A stretch of DNA of 64,000 bases from Chryseosolibacter sp964493505 (lineage in GTDB: Bacteria; Bacteroidota; Bacteroidia; Cytophagales; Cyclobacteriaceae). The DNA is taken from NCBI GenBank assembly GCA_964493505.1, contig CAZBNP010000010.1:62001-126000 (forward strand), read 5' to 3'. Below, piece after piece: positions 28,501 through 36,340 of the stretch; position 1 is the stretch's first letter, and each line of letters opens with the position of its first letter. Below the pieces are notes generated by a model. The model worked only from the letters and a program-made list of their open reading frames with translations, had not been told where the DNA came from and did not search any database. The position numbers were made by a program, and so were the translations under genes.

Positions 28501-28610
28501 GCCTGATCCGCGGCGGACCTCACGACACCGGAAATTGTTTGTTGCTGTGCTGTTACTGCACTTGAGGCAACCAGGAGTATCGCAAAAGCTGACAGTAAAC
28601 TTCTTTTCAT
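25548..28610 (-). CDS. SusC/RagA-type TonB-dependent transporter
   Basis: A 1020-residue transporter: signal peptide (to VTAQQ), a carboxypeptidase-regulatory-like domain (about 24-105, QTISGVVRSAADQATLPGV), the TonB box/plug (VIVAFGTQKKATVTGAISSI, LVGRMPGLLTKQASGEPG, ILKDASATAVYGVRGANGVI) and a C-terminal barrel ending in FNLGISINF. It imports oligosaccharides with the SusD encoded 5 bp downstream. It is the first gene of the long unit that includes the beta-helix proteins. Its leader carries a perfect inverted repeat (28651-28675) and the intergenic region upstream has a perfect TAATTTTG promoter-like element. Confidence 0.95.
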   Translation of the reverse strand: MKRSLLSAFAILLVASSAVTAQQQTISGVVRSAADQATLPGVTVVVGESPNTGTVTDMDGRYSILVPEGASTLIFSFVGMETTTASIGSSRTINVLLESSSQALDEVVIVAFGTQKKATVTGAISSIETKELLQSSQANISNALVGRMPGLLTKQASGEPGYDQAEIRIRGASTFSGSLAPLVMIDGIESENYNNLDPNTIENIAILKDASATAVYGVRGANGVILITTKRGQVGAPKISYTFNAAVTQFIDVRQNMNSYDHARTFNEALRYDSYISGGYNPPYTEYDLAMFESKADPVFYPDKDWHSELLKPYNLQTQHNFNISGGTEKVKYFASVGYFDQGGLLNNTTAVDDLFDAQINYKRYNFRSNLDFSVTKDLTLSVDLSTTNENRKGKGEGSSISSLMLAINNASPSGTAGILDGKLVDIGVPNTLNPYSSMFNYGYAKEYRNYLKGRIKAVQKLDFITSGLSAHVALSHQSYNSQSNTISKPLNTYLAVRGSDGNVALVPRRVDAPFNTSQSFGKNRFIYAEGGFNYSRDFAGHHVTGLLLYNQSKRYDPNLEYLVPSGYQGAVGRITYNYKEKYLAEFNGGYNGTENFAEGKRFGFFPAYSIGWVLSEESFFIPNNVVSFMKIRASYGEVGNDKIGGERFLYRPSAYEYSGGYYFGEVGSTYNYYQASHESKIGNPDLTWERAIKKDLGIELILWKDRIRVNVDLFEEQRNNILTNINTVPSIVGADLPAYNMGKMENRGFDGEVTFNDRIGRVNYWVKGIFTYARNKIIFRDEIPNQFPYQNRTGQILGQYFGLIAEGFYNTWEEVNDVNRPMSTTTNIQPGDVIYRDVNGDGLINGYDYVPIGYSNFPGKSFGFSLGGDYRGFDFSILFQAAADVSYQYNNSTAIKVISRERAIPQYLDQSWTQERYVQGENIRFPRLSIYNHNYTTSSLWIVDASYLRLKQAEIGYRFTPRIFEKLKIESGRVFVNGNNLLTWSDLLPGFDPEQGASNGNQEPYPMTRNFNLGISINF

Positions 28611-28650
28611 ACGGTTTTACGGGTTTTAAGCTATTGACCCTGACGAATGA

Positions 28651-28675
28651 AAGACTATTCTTATATAATAGTCTT
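28651..28675 (-). promoter_or_regulatory. Perfect 9-bp inverted repeat in the leader of the susC gene
   Basis: Bases 28651-28659 (aagactatt) pair exactly with 28667-28675 (aatagtctt) across a 7-nt loop, ending 41 nt before the susC ATG at 28608-28610. It may be an operator or a leader hairpin. Confidence 0.5.
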
Positions 28676-28753
28676 CCGTAAATCTATTTTGACTTATTTT
28701 TCATCATTTATACCGAAAAAAAGGGAATTATTTATTTAAAGACAAGGTTTCGA

Positions 28754-28761
28754 CAAAATTA
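28754..28761 (-). promoter_or_regulatory. Possible Bacteroidota -7 promoter element upstream of susC
   Basis: On the minus strand these bases read TAATTTTG, an exact fit to TAnnTTTG. A TTTG at 28778-28781 lies 16 nt upstream, slightly closer than the usual -33 spacing. The ATG is about 145 nt downstream, giving room for a long leader. Confidence 0.35.
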
Positions 28762-28839
28762 TTTTAATATTATCTTCCAAATTCCTATTTAAACAAGGAA
28801 AAAAAATGTTTATTCTTTCATATAATTAAATTGGCATTT

Positions 28840-28980
28840 TCAAATCTTTGGATAAAAGTCGCCATTTAAATACCTGTTCAACGCTTCAGTAGCCGCTTTG
28901 TGACCCGTCCAGTCCTGATTATCAACCGGCGCGTTTGTTCGCCACGACAACAGATCGAGAAATCTTGAGATCGAAGGACT
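28840..28980 (-). pseudogene. 3'-end fragment of a lost gene
   Basis: On the minus strand a frame without stop reads FLDLLSWRTNAPVDNQDW and on to EALNRYLNGDFYPKI, ending in TGA at 28840-28842. The composition is typical of real protein and there is no start or upstream portion; the coherent part begins near 28965. I do not recognise the family. It faces away from the fragment at 28959-29074, so a deletion may have removed the 5' halves of two divergent genes. Confidence 0.45.
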
Positions 28981-29074
28981 CAAAAAGGAACAGGTTGTCT
29001 ATATTGTGATTTCCGGACGACCTCCCGAAACGCAACCGGGAAGTTATGGTCGAATGAAACCGGGTAAATGCTAA
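28959..29074 (+). pseudogene. 3'-end fragment of a second lost gene
   Basis: On the plus strand a short open frame reads LKKEQVVYIVISGRPPE and then TQPGSYGRMKPGKC, ending in TAA at 29072-29074. There is no start codon or upstream part. Its family is not recognised. Only the part right of about 28980 is convincing, since the rest overlaps the opposite-strand fragment. Confidence 0.35.
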
Positions 29075-29097
29075 ACAACATTCTGATACCAATAGCT

Positions 29098-30510
29098 ATG
29101 AATAACCTAAGTATCAACAGGCGGAAATTTGTCCAGTATACCGCAGCCGGGATCGGATCTCTCGGGCTGACCGGGGTCGGTGCATTTGCTACCGGTCAAC
29201 CCCCAAGGAAGGCTGCCGAGAAGACCATCCGCATAAAGAATGTAGACTCTAATTTTGAACGGGAAGCACTCTACCCCTACCGGTTCAAAGGCAGTTTTAT
29301 CACCGAGGGATGGCAAGTCGCCTCCTGGCTTCAGTCTGAATCTGGCATTCATAAAGTCGGATTGGGTGGGCTGAGTCCGCTATGGTCGGATTCGACCGTG
29401 TTTGCGGCACACTCCACTACCGGCGGCAATGCCTTGATGTATTCTATGGGCGAGCGCGCCCTTCAGATAATGAAGGGAAACTCCTTCACAAATCCCAACC
29501 AGCTTCTTGATGATCTGCTCCCGGAGGTCTATGAATATGGCAAGAAAATTACCGGCAACCCTAACCTGCGAAAGACCTTTGCCCTGAACGCGCTGGTATC
29601 GGTAGACAATGCCGCGTGGCTGATCTATGCAGCGGAAAACGGCATCAGGGATTTTGACGGACTGATTCCCGCGCAATACAGGCCGGGACTGTCATACCGT
29701 CACGAAAAAGTGGGAAGCATGCCCTCGTTCAGCGCAGGTGCCGATGTGAAGAAGATCAAGGAAGCAGCGGATCAGGGATATTTCATCATGAAACTGAAGA
29801 CCGGATCTTCCGGTACACAGAAAGAGATGCTCGAAAAAGACATCGCTTTCCTGACCGCGGTACACAAGGCCATTGGACATTACGAAACGCCGTACACGAA
29901 GACTGGAAAGATTCCTTACTACTTCGATGCGAATGAGCGATACGACGAGAAGGATACCCTTCTCAGGTTTCTTGACCACGCAAAAAAGATCGGAGCTTTC
30001 GATCAGATCGCGGCGATCGAAGAACCCTTTGGCGAGCGGAACAATGTTTACGTCGGCGATATGGGCGTCACCATTGCGGCCGATGAAAGCGCGCATACTG
30101 TGGAAGACGCTGCGGAGCGTATCGAACAAGGTTACGGCGCTATCGCAGTAAAGGCGGTCGCGAAAACCCTCAGTATGACCATGCGCGTAACACAGCTTGC
30201 GTTTGAGAAAAAGATACCATGCTTTTGCGCGGACCTTACCGTGAATCCTATTCTTGTTGACTGGAACAAATGCGTTGCCGCGCGCCTGGCTCCATTCGCG
30301 GAAATTGGCATCGGCCTTCAGGAAACGAACGGCCACCAATACTATAAGGGCTGGGACCGGATGATGAGTTACCACCCACGCGCGGATGCTTCTTGGATCA
30401 ACACCAAAACAGGCGTCTATATCACGGATAAGTCATTCTACGACGAAAGTGGCGGTATCTTGTATCCTTCGGCTCACTACGAAGAAATGTTTTCCCATAA
30501 CCTCCAATAA
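29098..30510 (+). CDS. Tat-exported enolase-superfamily (mandelate racemase/muconate lactonizing-like) enzyme
   Basis: The ATG at 29098-29100 gives 470 residues; an earlier ATG at 29068 adds an unlikely extension. The N-terminus has a twin-arginine-type signal (SINRRKFVQYTAAGIGSLGL). The enolase-superfamily barrel is visible: a KxK pair in FIMKLKTG (Lys232, Lys234), metal ligands Asp277 in YFDANERY, Glu308/309 in AIEEPFGE and Asp329 in AADESA, and a distal Lys in IAVKAVAK (352/356). Such enzymes epimerise, dehydrate or cycloisomerise sugar acids or dipeptides. The substrate is not evident. A periplasmic sugar-acid dehydratase or epimerase acting on uronates from the neighbouring loci is an inference. 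Confidence 0.8.
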   Translation: MNNLSINRRKFVQYTAAGIGSLGLTGVGAFATGQPPRKAAEKTIRIKNVDSNFEREALYPYRFKGSFITEGWQVASWLQSESGIHKVGLGGLSPLWSDSTVFAAHSTTGGNALMYSMGERALQIMKGNSFTNPNQLLDDLLPEVYEYGKKITGNPNLRKTFALNALVSVDNAAWLIYAAENGIRDFDGLIPAQYRPGLSYRHEKVGSMPSFSAGADVKKIKEAADQGYFIMKLKTGSSGTQKEMLEKDIAFLTAVHKAIGHYETPYTKTGKIPYYFDANERYDEKDTLLRFLDHAKKIGAFDQIAAIEEPFGERNNVYVGDMGVTIAADESAHTVEDAAERIEQGYGAIAVKAVAKTLSMTMRVTQLAFEKKIPCFCADLTVNPILVDWNKCVAARLAPFAEIGIGLQETNGHQYYKGWDRMMSYHPRADASWINTKTGVYITDKSFYDESGGILYPSAHYEEMFSHNLQ

Positions 30511-30593
30511 CCTGGTTACCTCGTTACCGTTATCCTGTCTTTCCTCGTTGGTTTTTCCTATTTTGTATCGGAAAATTGTGAGTAACTCACCTA

Positions 30594-30613
30594 ATTATCC
30601 TGCAAAGGATAAT
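30594..30613. promoter_or_regulatory. 7-bp inverted repeat before the transmembrane regulator gene
   Basis: Bases 30594-30600 (attatcc) and 30607-30613 (ggataat) are exact reverse complements with a 6-nt loop, 26 nt before the ATG at 30640. It could be an autoregulatory operator. Confidence 0.35.
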
Positions 30614-30639
30614 ATTGCGTTGTTCAGAATACTGAAGCC

Positions 30640-33156
30640 ATGTTTTTATCTATTAGGTCACACTGTTATATATTCCTGATTTCTTGTTTTATACCCTCGC
30701 AAGCCGCATCCGTGCTGGGGGGATTGAAGTTTCATGGCAGTGAGCAATCTATAAATCGGCGGACATCATACGACGTATTCGGCGATCGAAATGTCCGGTT
30801 TTCAGACAATTTCGATATTGAATTCAACCTGTCTCTCTTTCCCACAACAGAATTCGGATACCTCCTTCGGATCAAAAACCACGAAAGCAGCAAAATCTAC
30901 AATCTCTTCTACGATGGTCAGGGCAACCACCTCACCTTCCGCTTTAATGAAGAGGGTAAGAATAACCTGATTGTCGCCAATCTTGATAAGGCCGAATTGC
31001 CCGATATGCATTGGTTTAAAATGAAAATCTCATTCAATCTGAAGGGTGATTCAATTAGTCTGACCATACATGACCAGGTATTCAGCGCACCAAACGAGCT
31101 GCTTCCCGACACCTATTCTCCCGCTATTTTTTTTGGAAAAAGTGACCATATAATTGATGTCCCCACCTTTGCCCTAAAAGACCTCTCTATCGGTAACAAA
31201 GAGAAAAAATACGATTTTCCCCTAAGAGAGAGTCAGGGCAATATTGTTCACGACATGAAAGGCAAAGCCTTTGGGACTGTCACCAACCCCGAATGGCTCA
31301 TGAATGATGCATACCACTGGCGATTTAAAACTTCGTTTCGGTCGCGTTCGGTAGCGGGCGCCAACTACGATCCGGAAAGGAAGGAAATATACTACTTCAA
31401 CAGGGATTCGTTGTTTATCTACGATGTAAGGTCGGGCGAAACAAAAATCAACGTCTTTGAAGAACCGTGCCCGGTTAAACTGATCCTGGGAACAAATTTT
31501 ATCGATCCTTCGGATAACAAGCTATACTCCTACGAAGTTTATTACGCCCCTCCCAACGATGATTATTCAGGCCCTACTATCGCACATCTCAACCTGGATA
31601 CTTACCAATGGACTGCCGAAAACTACGATAAGTTGCCAAGTCAACTACATCATCACGGTTCTTACCTCAATTCCGTCAATAAACAATTCACCCTGTTTGG
31701 TGGTTTTGGGAACATGCACTACAGCAAGAACTTTTTCACCTACGATTTAGAAAAAAAAAGATGGGACACACTTGATAATTTCACGGGGGACTTTATCTCA
31801 CCCCGATACTTTTCGTCGGTGGGCTATCTGGAAAAGACCAATTCGATCTATATTTTTGGCGGGATGGGAAATGAATCCGGTGAGCAGGTGGTCGGAAGAA
31901 AGTACTATTATGATCTTTATAAAGTAGACCTGGATACGAAGCGCGTCTCTAAACTTTGGGAGATAGAATGGAGACACGATAACATGGTTCCCGTCAGAGG
32001 AATGGTTGTACTGAATGACTCTAGTTTCTATACATTGTGTTATCCAGAACACTTCACGCAATCATTTCTCAAACTATTCCGGTTTTCGCTGATTAATGGA
32101 TCATACGAAATATTGGGCGATTCTATTCCGATATATTCGGATAAGATCACAACCAATGCTAACCTGTATTACGACAACGGACTAAACAACTTGTACGCCG
32201 TTGTCCAGGAATTTGAAGACGACATCTCGTCTGACCTGAAAGTCTATTCCCTGGCATTTCCCCCTATCACCGCGGGTGAACTCGCTGGCTATTCAACCAG
32301 GGAAGGGAACAACACGTTCCTGGTAATTTTTCTTTCGCTCTCTGCGGCCTCCGGAATCGGCTATCTGTTATTTAAAAACCTGAGATCCAAACCCGTCTAT
32401 AGTGAGGGGGTCCAACCCTTCTCCATCACAAATGATCAAACCGGAACAACCTCCAAACCCAATTCGATTTACCTGTTTGGAGACTTCACAGTGCGCGACA
32501 GAAGCAATCGGGATATAACCTACATGTTCAGCGCGCAGTTAAAGCAAATATTCTGTCTTATACTACAATACTCGACAGTAGAAGAAGGCATCTCATCTCA
32601 ACGACTCAGCAACATACTATGGCCAGACAAACCCACGGATAAAGTAAAAAATTCCCGGGGCGTTACCATCAATCACCTGCGCAAGACACTAAGCGAACTT
32701 GATGGAATAGAACTGATCTATGAAAAAGGATTCTTCAGACTGGAACAAGGCGAGGAATTCTATTGTGATTATACGCGGTGCTTGCAACTAATCTCTTCCA
32801 ATGAAACCGAAACACACAGCGACGAACTCATTGAAATACTAAATCGCGGCAAGTTCCTTCAGCTCTCCGACCATCCGGTATTTGATTCGTTTAAAGAAGA
32901 CGTGGAGAAGAAACTTGAGCCTGTATTACTACTGGAGATGGAGAAGAGTTTTTCCTCCGAGTGTTACCTCGCAACCATCGCCTTGTCTGACGCGTTATTC
33001 AATATCGATCCGCTAAACGAACCCGCTCTGAATTTTCAGATGAAAGCGATGCAAAAGTTGAAGATGACGGATGAAGCGAGGATGCGGTTTCAGGCTTTCG
33101 TGATAGATTACAGGAAAATCATGGGAAATGATTATCCGCACGCTTTTAGAGGCTAA
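30640..33156 (+). CDS. Transmembrane one-component regulator: LamG-like and kelch sensor with SARP-type DNA-binding domain
   Basis: An 838-residue protein with an N-terminal signal peptide (to SQAAS). Residues about 30-215 resemble a LamG-like jelly roll (FDIEFNLSLFPTTEFGYLLR). About 225-540 form a kelch-type beta-propeller, with blades such as NKQFTLFGGFGNM and NSIYIFGGMGNE. A single transmembrane helix follows (TFLVIFLSLSAASGIGYLLF, about 557-577). The cytoplasmic part has an OmpR-like winged helix (about 610-705, with QRLSNILWPDKPTDKVKNSR and INHLRKTLSEL) and a helical BTAD-like end (about 710-838). It would sense an extracytoplasmic ligand and directly activate transcription, without a kinase. 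It points toward the GH76 locus and is convergent to it. Its target genes are unknown. Confidence 0.75.
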   Translation: MFLSIRSHCYIFLISCFIPSQAASVLGGLKFHGSEQSINRRTSYDVFGDRNVRFSDNFDIEFNLSLFPTTEFGYLLRIKNHESSKIYNLFYDGQGNHLTFRFNEEGKNNLIVANLDKAELPDMHWFKMKISFNLKGDSISLTIHDQVFSAPNELLPDTYSPAIFFGKSDHIIDVPTFALKDLSIGNKEKKYDFPLRESQGNIVHDMKGKAFGTVTNPEWLMNDAYHWRFKTSFRSRSVAGANYDPERKEIYYFNRDSLFIYDVRSGETKINVFEEPCPVKLILGTNFIDPSDNKLYSYEVYYAPPNDDYSGPTIAHLNLDTYQWTAENYDKLPSQLHHHGSYLNSVNKQFTLFGGFGNMHYSKNFFTYDLEKKRWDTLDNFTGDFISPRYFSSVGYLEKTNSIYIFGGMGNESGEQVVGRKYYYDLYKVDLDTKRVSKLWEIEWRHDNMVPVRGMVVLNDSSFYTLCYPEHFTQSFLKLFRFSLINGSYEILGDSIPIYSDKITTNANLYYDNGLNNLYAVVQEFEDDISSDLKVYSLAFPPITAGELAGYSTREGNNTFLVIFLSLSAASGIGYLLFKNLRSKPVYSEGVQPFSITNDQTGTTSKPNSIYLFGDFTVRDRSNRDITYMFSAQLKQIFCLILQYSTVEEGISSQRLSNILWPDKPTDKVKNSRGVTINHLRKTLSELDGIELIYEKGFFRLEQGEEFYCDYTRCLQLISSNETETHSDELIEILNRGKFLQLSDHPVFDSFKEDVEKKLEPVLLLEMEKSFSSECYLATIALSDALFNIDPLNEPALNFQMKAMQKLKMTDEARMRFQAFVIDYRKIMGNDYPHAFRG

Positions 33157-33216
33157 CAGCTTGATATAATACCCTCCTACCAGGAAACTCGCCTGAAATC
33201 CGACTTGTTCCGGGAT

Positions 33217-35415
33217 TTACCAACTCAGTGTCACATGAACACCGTCCGGATCATTTTCAAAACTCAAAAAACAGGTTTTGCTCGATTCATCCCACACCGT
33301 TTTCGACTGTATCGGCTTGCCTGAACGATCAGCTACTACTATTTCAGTCGCCTTTTCCGGCAAAAGTATTCTCATCGCGTTTGTCGTATTCAAAGGACTC
33401 TTCGCCACAAAAGAATAGGAATCGTCTGTGGAATTCTCGTCGTAAACTCTCGCGGCGGTAGCCAACACCTGTGGCTTATCCGGATCTTTAACACTGCCGA
33501 TATTATATAGCAAAGCCTGTTCGCCAGGGTACACTTGTTTTACCTCCAGGACGGGAACCTCAGGGTCAAACAAATCAATCAGTTTACCCCTGATCGTATA
33601 GGGAGACTGGTCCTCATTTTCATCCACAACCGAAATGATCTCGTAGGGTCCTCTTTTGAGCGCGAAGTGATTCTTGAATTCAAGAGGCTTTCCGCTGGCT
33701 TCGTACAACTTCCTGACGGTATTGACAAATTCGCTGTCGTTGTTTTCCTCCAGAACAAACTCCTTCGGATCATTGCGCAGAATACAGACTACTCCGTCGC
33801 CATACTGGTACTCCCCTGCTTCGAAGGGTGCTTTCAGACCGAGTTTGAGAAATAAGTGCTCAGAGGGGGCTTTGACGTTATTCCCTTCGGTATTCCACCA
33901 CTCCTGCACGCTTTGAAAGGGATCATCATCTCTACCAATGTACACTAATATTCCCCCCTTCTTTACCCAGGCGGCGAGGTGCTCATGTGCTGCCTGATCC
34001 ATTGGTTTCATGTTGGAGTACGACATAATCAGGATTTCTATGTCTTTCAGCGTTTCTGAAAAGCCAACATTCTCGATATGAACCGTTTTTACCGGAACAC
34101 CTCGTTTCAACAATGGAAGGGCCTGACCATAAAAATTTGACAACTGCGGATCCTCGTAACCATCGTGTACGGGGAAGCGCTGAAACATCAGCGAGTTAGC
34201 CATAAGGATACCAATACCCTGCGAACCACTTACGCTATTTTCCGACAAGGGCATATTGTTGAGGCTATTAATCATAACCTGCATCTGTGTCGAATAAAAC
34301 CGCGGAATCCGTTCCTTCTCCTCGCTGTTAGCGCTGGTCCTGTAATATCCCTGATAGATTCGGTTTGGCCACGGCATGACCTCGTAATCCGCAATCATCG
34401 GATAGAGCAGTTGCGCGGTGAAAGTTGCCTGATAGTTCTTTTTGTAGTCGGCCCAGTCGCGCGGCCAATCTTCAATCGGGTCGGTGAGGAAAAACATTTT
34501 TCTTCCCGTTGGCGCGGTCATCGATTCCATTGACCCATACTCCAGAAAAGCCGTTTCAAACACACGTTCTTTCCTCTGCCCGTTGAAAAAGTTAGGCTCC
34601 CGTGAAGTGCCGGTCCAGACCTGTGCAATGTAACCGTCAACAACCGGCAGTGAGGCCAGGCTTGCTTCGGGACTAACAATCATCCACTGTGAGTAATTCA
34701 CAAGTGAATGCGTAGGGACGTAACAACGAATGTTCATCCCTTTGCTTTTGCCATACTCTTTTGCATAAGTGAAGCATTCGTTGACAGCACGATAGTAAAG
34801 GTGGTATTTCAACTTGTTAGACAGGTAGGTGTTTTCCGCCGACTCGTGCTGTGGGCGCCAGTCAAATCCATAATATTCTTTCCACTCCCTTTTAAAAGCT
34901 TCACTATACCCGGCACGCGCCCAGAACTCGGGCTCCTCCAGGTAGATGGCGTCAATTCCCGCATCAATAACCCGTTTGATAACTTTTTCCTTCAGATACT
35001 TAATAAAATTCATAGACGGTACGATGTAGGGAACCATGCGGCCGTGCCAGATAGTATCGCCTTTTTGAGTTACCTGTCCTTCGTCCAGGTGCATTTTCCC
35101 ATCCCACTCGCCAGTGAAGTAATCCTGGTATTCTCCCCATGCAATACCGCTCATAAAGTGAGTGGTGTACCCCCTCTCCCTCCATGTTTGTACGCGTTCT
35201 TCAAATGTCAGATTTCCCTGTTCGTGATGGTCTTTCACGCTGTAAATAATCGCCACATCCGCCCGCACATCGATTACGGGCTTCCAGGAATTTGAAGTCT
35301 GAAAAACTGTTTTTTCCCTGGACTGGATTTGTGATTCCTCAACTTTTCGTTCAGTATGAGAACAGGAATAAAAAGTAAGTGCAAGTAGAAGATAAGTTAC
35401 AAACGTATTTTGCAT
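33217..35415 (-). CDS. Unassigned lipoprotein: TIM-barrel glycosidase-like plus amidotransferase-like domain
   Basis: A 732-residue lipoprotein (lipobox LTFYSC, Cys18). The first half (about 50-370) looks like a TIM-barrel with GIDAIYLEEPEFW as a glycosidase-type acidic motif and IRCYVPTHSLV. A class I glutamine-amidotransferase-like or beta-galactosidase-trimerisation-like domain follows (about 400-520, GIGILMANSLMFQRF, IEILIMSYSNMKP, GGILVYIGRDD). The rest is beta-sandwich. The order resembles GH42-like enzymes but no family is confidently recognised. It ends the GH76 locus transcript after a long hairpin. An exo-acting glycosidase role is inferred. Confidence 0.55.
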   Translation of the reverse strand: MQNTFVTYLLLALTFYSCSHTERKVEESQIQSREKTVFQTSNSWKPVIDVRADVAIIYSVKDHHEQGNLTFEERVQTWRERGYTTHFMSGIAWGEYQDYFTGEWDGKMHLDEGQVTQKGDTIWHGRMVPYIVPSMNFIKYLKEKVIKRVIDAGIDAIYLEEPEFWARAGYSEAFKREWKEYYGFDWRPQHESAENTYLSNKLKYHLYYRAVNECFTYAKEYGKSKGMNIRCYVPTHSLVNYSQWMIVSPEASLASLPVVDGYIAQVWTGTSREPNFFNGQRKERVFETAFLEYGSMESMTAPTGRKMFFLTDPIEDWPRDWADYKKNYQATFTAQLLYPMIADYEVMPWPNRIYQGYYRTSANSEEKERIPRFYSTQMQVMINSLNNMPLSENSVSGSQGIGILMANSLMFQRFPVHDGYEDPQLSNFYGQALPLLKRGVPVKTVHIENVGFSETLKDIEILIMSYSNMKPMDQAAHEHLAAWVKKGGILVYIGRDDDPFQSVQEWWNTEGNNVKAPSEHLFLKLGLKAPFEAGEYQYGDGVVCILRNDPKEFVLEENNDSEFVNTVRKLYEASGKPLEFKNHFALKRGPYEIISVVDENEDQSPYTIRGKLIDLFDPEVPVLEVKQVYPGEQALLYNIGSVKDPDKPQVLATAARVYDENSTDDSYSFVAKSPLNTTNAMRILLPEKATEIVVADRSGKPIQSKTVWDESSKTCFLSFENDPDGVHVTLSW

Positions 35416-35440
35416 GGATCTAAATTCATTTAATAGTAGA

Positions 35441-35497
35441 AATCCCTAAGCCGGTGGAGTCTTCATATTCGTATCCACCGGCTCAAGGGTTGGGATT
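35441..35497 (-). terminator. Nested inverted repeat between the DUF3823 gene and the last gene of the GH76 locus
   Basis: Bases 35449-35458 (agccggtgga) pair perfectly with 35474-35483 (tccaccggct). Outside them aatccc (35441-35446) pairs with gggatt (35492-35497), which overlaps the DUF3823 stop. On the minus transcript this makes a strong stem without an obvious U-run, so it may be a partial terminator or processing site that lowers expression of the 33217-35415 gene. Confidence 0.5.
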
Positions 35498-36311
35498 AGG
35501 GCACCATCAATTCCAGGGATTCATTGTAGTTCCATCTTCTTGTGCCACTACCCATTGGTGTGTCATAGTTGATACGTGCGGCTGCCCTGACAAAGACTAC
35601 CCTTCCCGAGGGAATGATCCCGTTCGATTCGATAGTGATCGTTTGTCCTAACAGGGAATTGAATGCCCCGCCGGAATAATCAATATGACTTGACCAGCGT
35701 TCGTCGCGCGCGCGATACCCTACCGATGACGAATAGCTCACAAACAACTGGATATCCGTCACATTAAGAAAGCTACTGCTATATCCTCCCATCGGTTCGA
35801 TTTTGTTGCGGAAATCCGACTCAGACACACCGCGTGTAACCCTGATCTGTGCTATTACCTTACCGTTAATCACAGTAGGCTCTCCTACCCATTCGATTTT
35901 GAGAAAGGGCTGTACTTCAAACTTTACATTGGTTACTCCCTTGATATCGACCGTCTGGGTTTCATCAGCGATCGGGACACCACGGTCATCTTCTCGAAGC
36001 AACGGAATGAACGGTCCATCTATGCGGATATTATAGGTCCCTGGAAACAATCTCGTGTTCTGAAATATTCCATCGGGCATGCAAAAGAAGTCGGGGTTAT
36101 GGACGACGTTGTCGCCCCAGCTGAGTTCGGTCAGTCGCACACGGATACCCTCGCTTCCCTGGTCAGTAAGAACCGGTTCGCCGGTTTCCACATCCACCAC
36201 TTCGCCCCGCAACACCTCATTCGGTGCTTCTTTGTTATCCAATTCAAACAGACTGCAGGAGCTGAATAAAAACAACCCGGACAGTACTATATAAAGCGAT
36301 ATTCTTTTCAT
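35496..36311 (-). CDS. DUF3823 SusC/D-associated lipoprotein
   Basis: The ATG at 36309-36311 gives 271 residues with lipobox LFSSC followed by SLFELDNKE. The first domain (about 30-125) has the DUF3823-type sequence LRGEVVDVETGEPV and GIRVRLTELSWGDN. The second is another beta-sandwich (about 130-270). DUF3823 proteins are encoded next to susD genes in Bacteroidota and are thought to be surface glycan-binding partners. It follows the susD stop after 29 bp. Confidence 0.7.
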   Translation of the reverse strand: MKRISLYIVLSGLFLFSSCSLFELDNKEAPNEVLRGEVVDVETGEPVLTDQGSEGIRVRLTELSWGDNVVHNPDFFCMPDGIFQNTRLFPGTYNIRIDGPFIPLLREDDRGVPIADETQTVDIKGVTNVKFEVQPFLKIEWVGEPTVINGKVIAQIRVTRGVSESDFRNKIEPMGGYSSSFLNVTDIQLFVSYSSSVGYRARDERWSSHIDYSGGAFNSLLGQTITIESNGIIPSGRVVFVRAAARINYDTPMGSGTRRWNYNESLELMVP

Positions 36312-36340
36312 ATCTGTAATTCTTAATGACAAATAACTCC

